NCBI GenBank assembly: GCA_964431385.1
Contig: CAYSJM010000001.1
Coordinates: forward strand, 62,001 to 126,000
Length of the DNA: 64,000 nucleotides
Reading direction: 5' to 3'
Origin: UTCHB3 sp964431385
GTDB taxonomy: Bacteria > Bacteroidota > Ignavibacteria > Ignavibacteriales > Ignavibacteriaceae
Shown here: piece by piece, positions 63,466-64,000 of the stretch
Position numbering within the stretch: the stretch's first letter is position 1
Layout of the letters: each line of letters begins with the position of its first letter
Position numbers and translations under genes: made by a program
Notes under the pieces: generated by a model
What the model was told of the DNA's origin: nothing
Seen by the model: the letters and a program-made list of their open reading frames with translations, nothing else
Databases searched by the model: none

Positions 63466-64000
63466 ATGCGTTACTCACGAGAAACCAAAGCTATAATCGA
63501 CGATAAGAGGTACATAATTGCCCGCGAGATTCTGACTGCACTGAAGCAATCTCAGGTTCCCGATTATAATCTGCTTGCCAGACTCTTCCCTATCGACCTT
63601 GCAAAAATTGCGATGAAAGATATTGAGATTTATCTCAGTAGAAATATCATCACCGGAAAAAAGATCCGTGCCCACATTTATGAAGCACCTACTGACATTT
63701 CCGATGCGAGATCAAAGGTTGAGAATATGGCTGTCTATCAAAATTTGCACAGCCAGCTACTCACAGGTCAAGTACCGGAAATGGAGAATATCCGCGAGTT
63801 TTATGGCGAATATTCCGATTTTGCCTTTAGTGTTTTTGAACAATTTCGAAAATACAGAATGTTCAGAAAATGTGGACTCCCTTCGGCAGCTCATATCAAC
63901 AGAGTTGGATCGATTGCTTCCTTTTTGAATATCAACGACCCCGGATCAAAACTTTACTCAGCAATTGCTGTGGGGCATGATCTGATTGAAGACATTTTAT
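63466..64000 (+). CDS. HD-domain protein, 3' end outside the window
   Basis: 178 codons from an ATG with AGGA ahead; the frame is open to the window end. The first 130 residues are helical and not recognised. Then HINRVG (from about 146) and GHDLIED (about 171-177) suggest the His and His-Asp pair of an HD phosphohydrolase. The spacing resembles RelA/SpoT-type or small HD hydrolases. Most of the catalytic domain lies outside, so neither the reaction nor the length can be given. Confidence 0.55.
   Translation, partial: MRYSRETKAIIDDKRYIIAREILTALKQSQVPDYNLLARLFPIDLAKIAMKDIEIYLSRNIITGKKIRAHIYEAPTDISDARSKVENMAVYQNLHSQLLTGQVPEMENIREFYGEYSDFAFSVFEQFRKYRMFRKCGLPSAAHINRVGSIASFLNINDPGSKLYSAIAVGHDLIEDIL

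Overview
The window looks like chromosome of a member of the Ignavibacteria (Bacteroidota/Chlorobi side of the FCB group). Three secreted proteins end in a type IX-like C-terminal domain, two of them with the NPFNPTT signature typical of this group. The energy system is of the Bacteroidota TonB type (exbB-exbD-exbD-tonB), there is a TonB-dependent receptor with a carboxypeptidase-like N-terminal domain, and one well placed promoter matches the Bacteroidota form TTTG/TAnnTTTG. Several genes appear to start with TTG or GTG. The base composition is AT-rich by eye. The phylum is an inference from these traits; no rRNA is present.

Layout. 1-7.2 kb: partial hemW and recN (overlapping), a DUF1232 membrane protein with an S9 peptidase, a very acidic small protein, and hldD. 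7.3-16 kb: full-length cobalamin-dependent metH facing a REC-PP2C phosphatase and a large GAF/PAS hybrid histidine kinase. 16-20.4 kb: a SPOR-like secreted protein, an 830-residue YCF48/BNR-type surface protein, and a frameshifted outer-membrane beta-barrel gene. 20.5-24.5 kb: ECF sigma, anti-sigma and stand-alone TonB-C-domain operon, then an AbiEi/AbiEii type IV toxin-antitoxin (abortive infection) cassette bracketed by two nearly identical 29-nt hairpins, then a SnoaL-like gene. 24.6-35.5 kb: TonB-dependent receptor, second sorted BNR protein, 7TM histidine kinase, crcB with DUF190, GH3 beta-glucosidase, serine beta-lactamase-like hydrolase. 35.5-45.1 kb: two more histidine kinases, DUF2752/TM2 pair, MDR oxidoreductase, UbiA-type prenyltransferase resembling archaeal ether-lipid synthase, initiator tRNA, VanX-like dipeptidase and M14 carboxypeptidase. 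45.3-64 kb: TerB-like protein, Tricorn-type protease, TPR/PstS-like/small membrane protein operon, a plus-strand island (S9 peptidase, degenerate receiver-GAF, MsrA, AIM24), tRNA-Arg, the TonB-ExbBD operon, a secreted WD40 protein, and the start of an HD-domain protein.

Themes. The gene content suits a heterotroph that degrades peptides and sugars at the cell surface: four large secreted peptidases, VanX, GH3, TonB machinery and a receptor. Signal transduction is heavy: four histidine kinases and only one separate response regulator. The least ordinary parts are the hairpin-bracketed AbiE cassette with a promoter-operator palindrome, the apparent interruption of the TonB/PstS-like/TPR operon by a plus-strand cluster next to tRNA-Arg, the archaeal-like UbiA enzyme, and the frameshifted barrel gene. 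No CRISPR array, transposase, integrase or prophage gene was seen.
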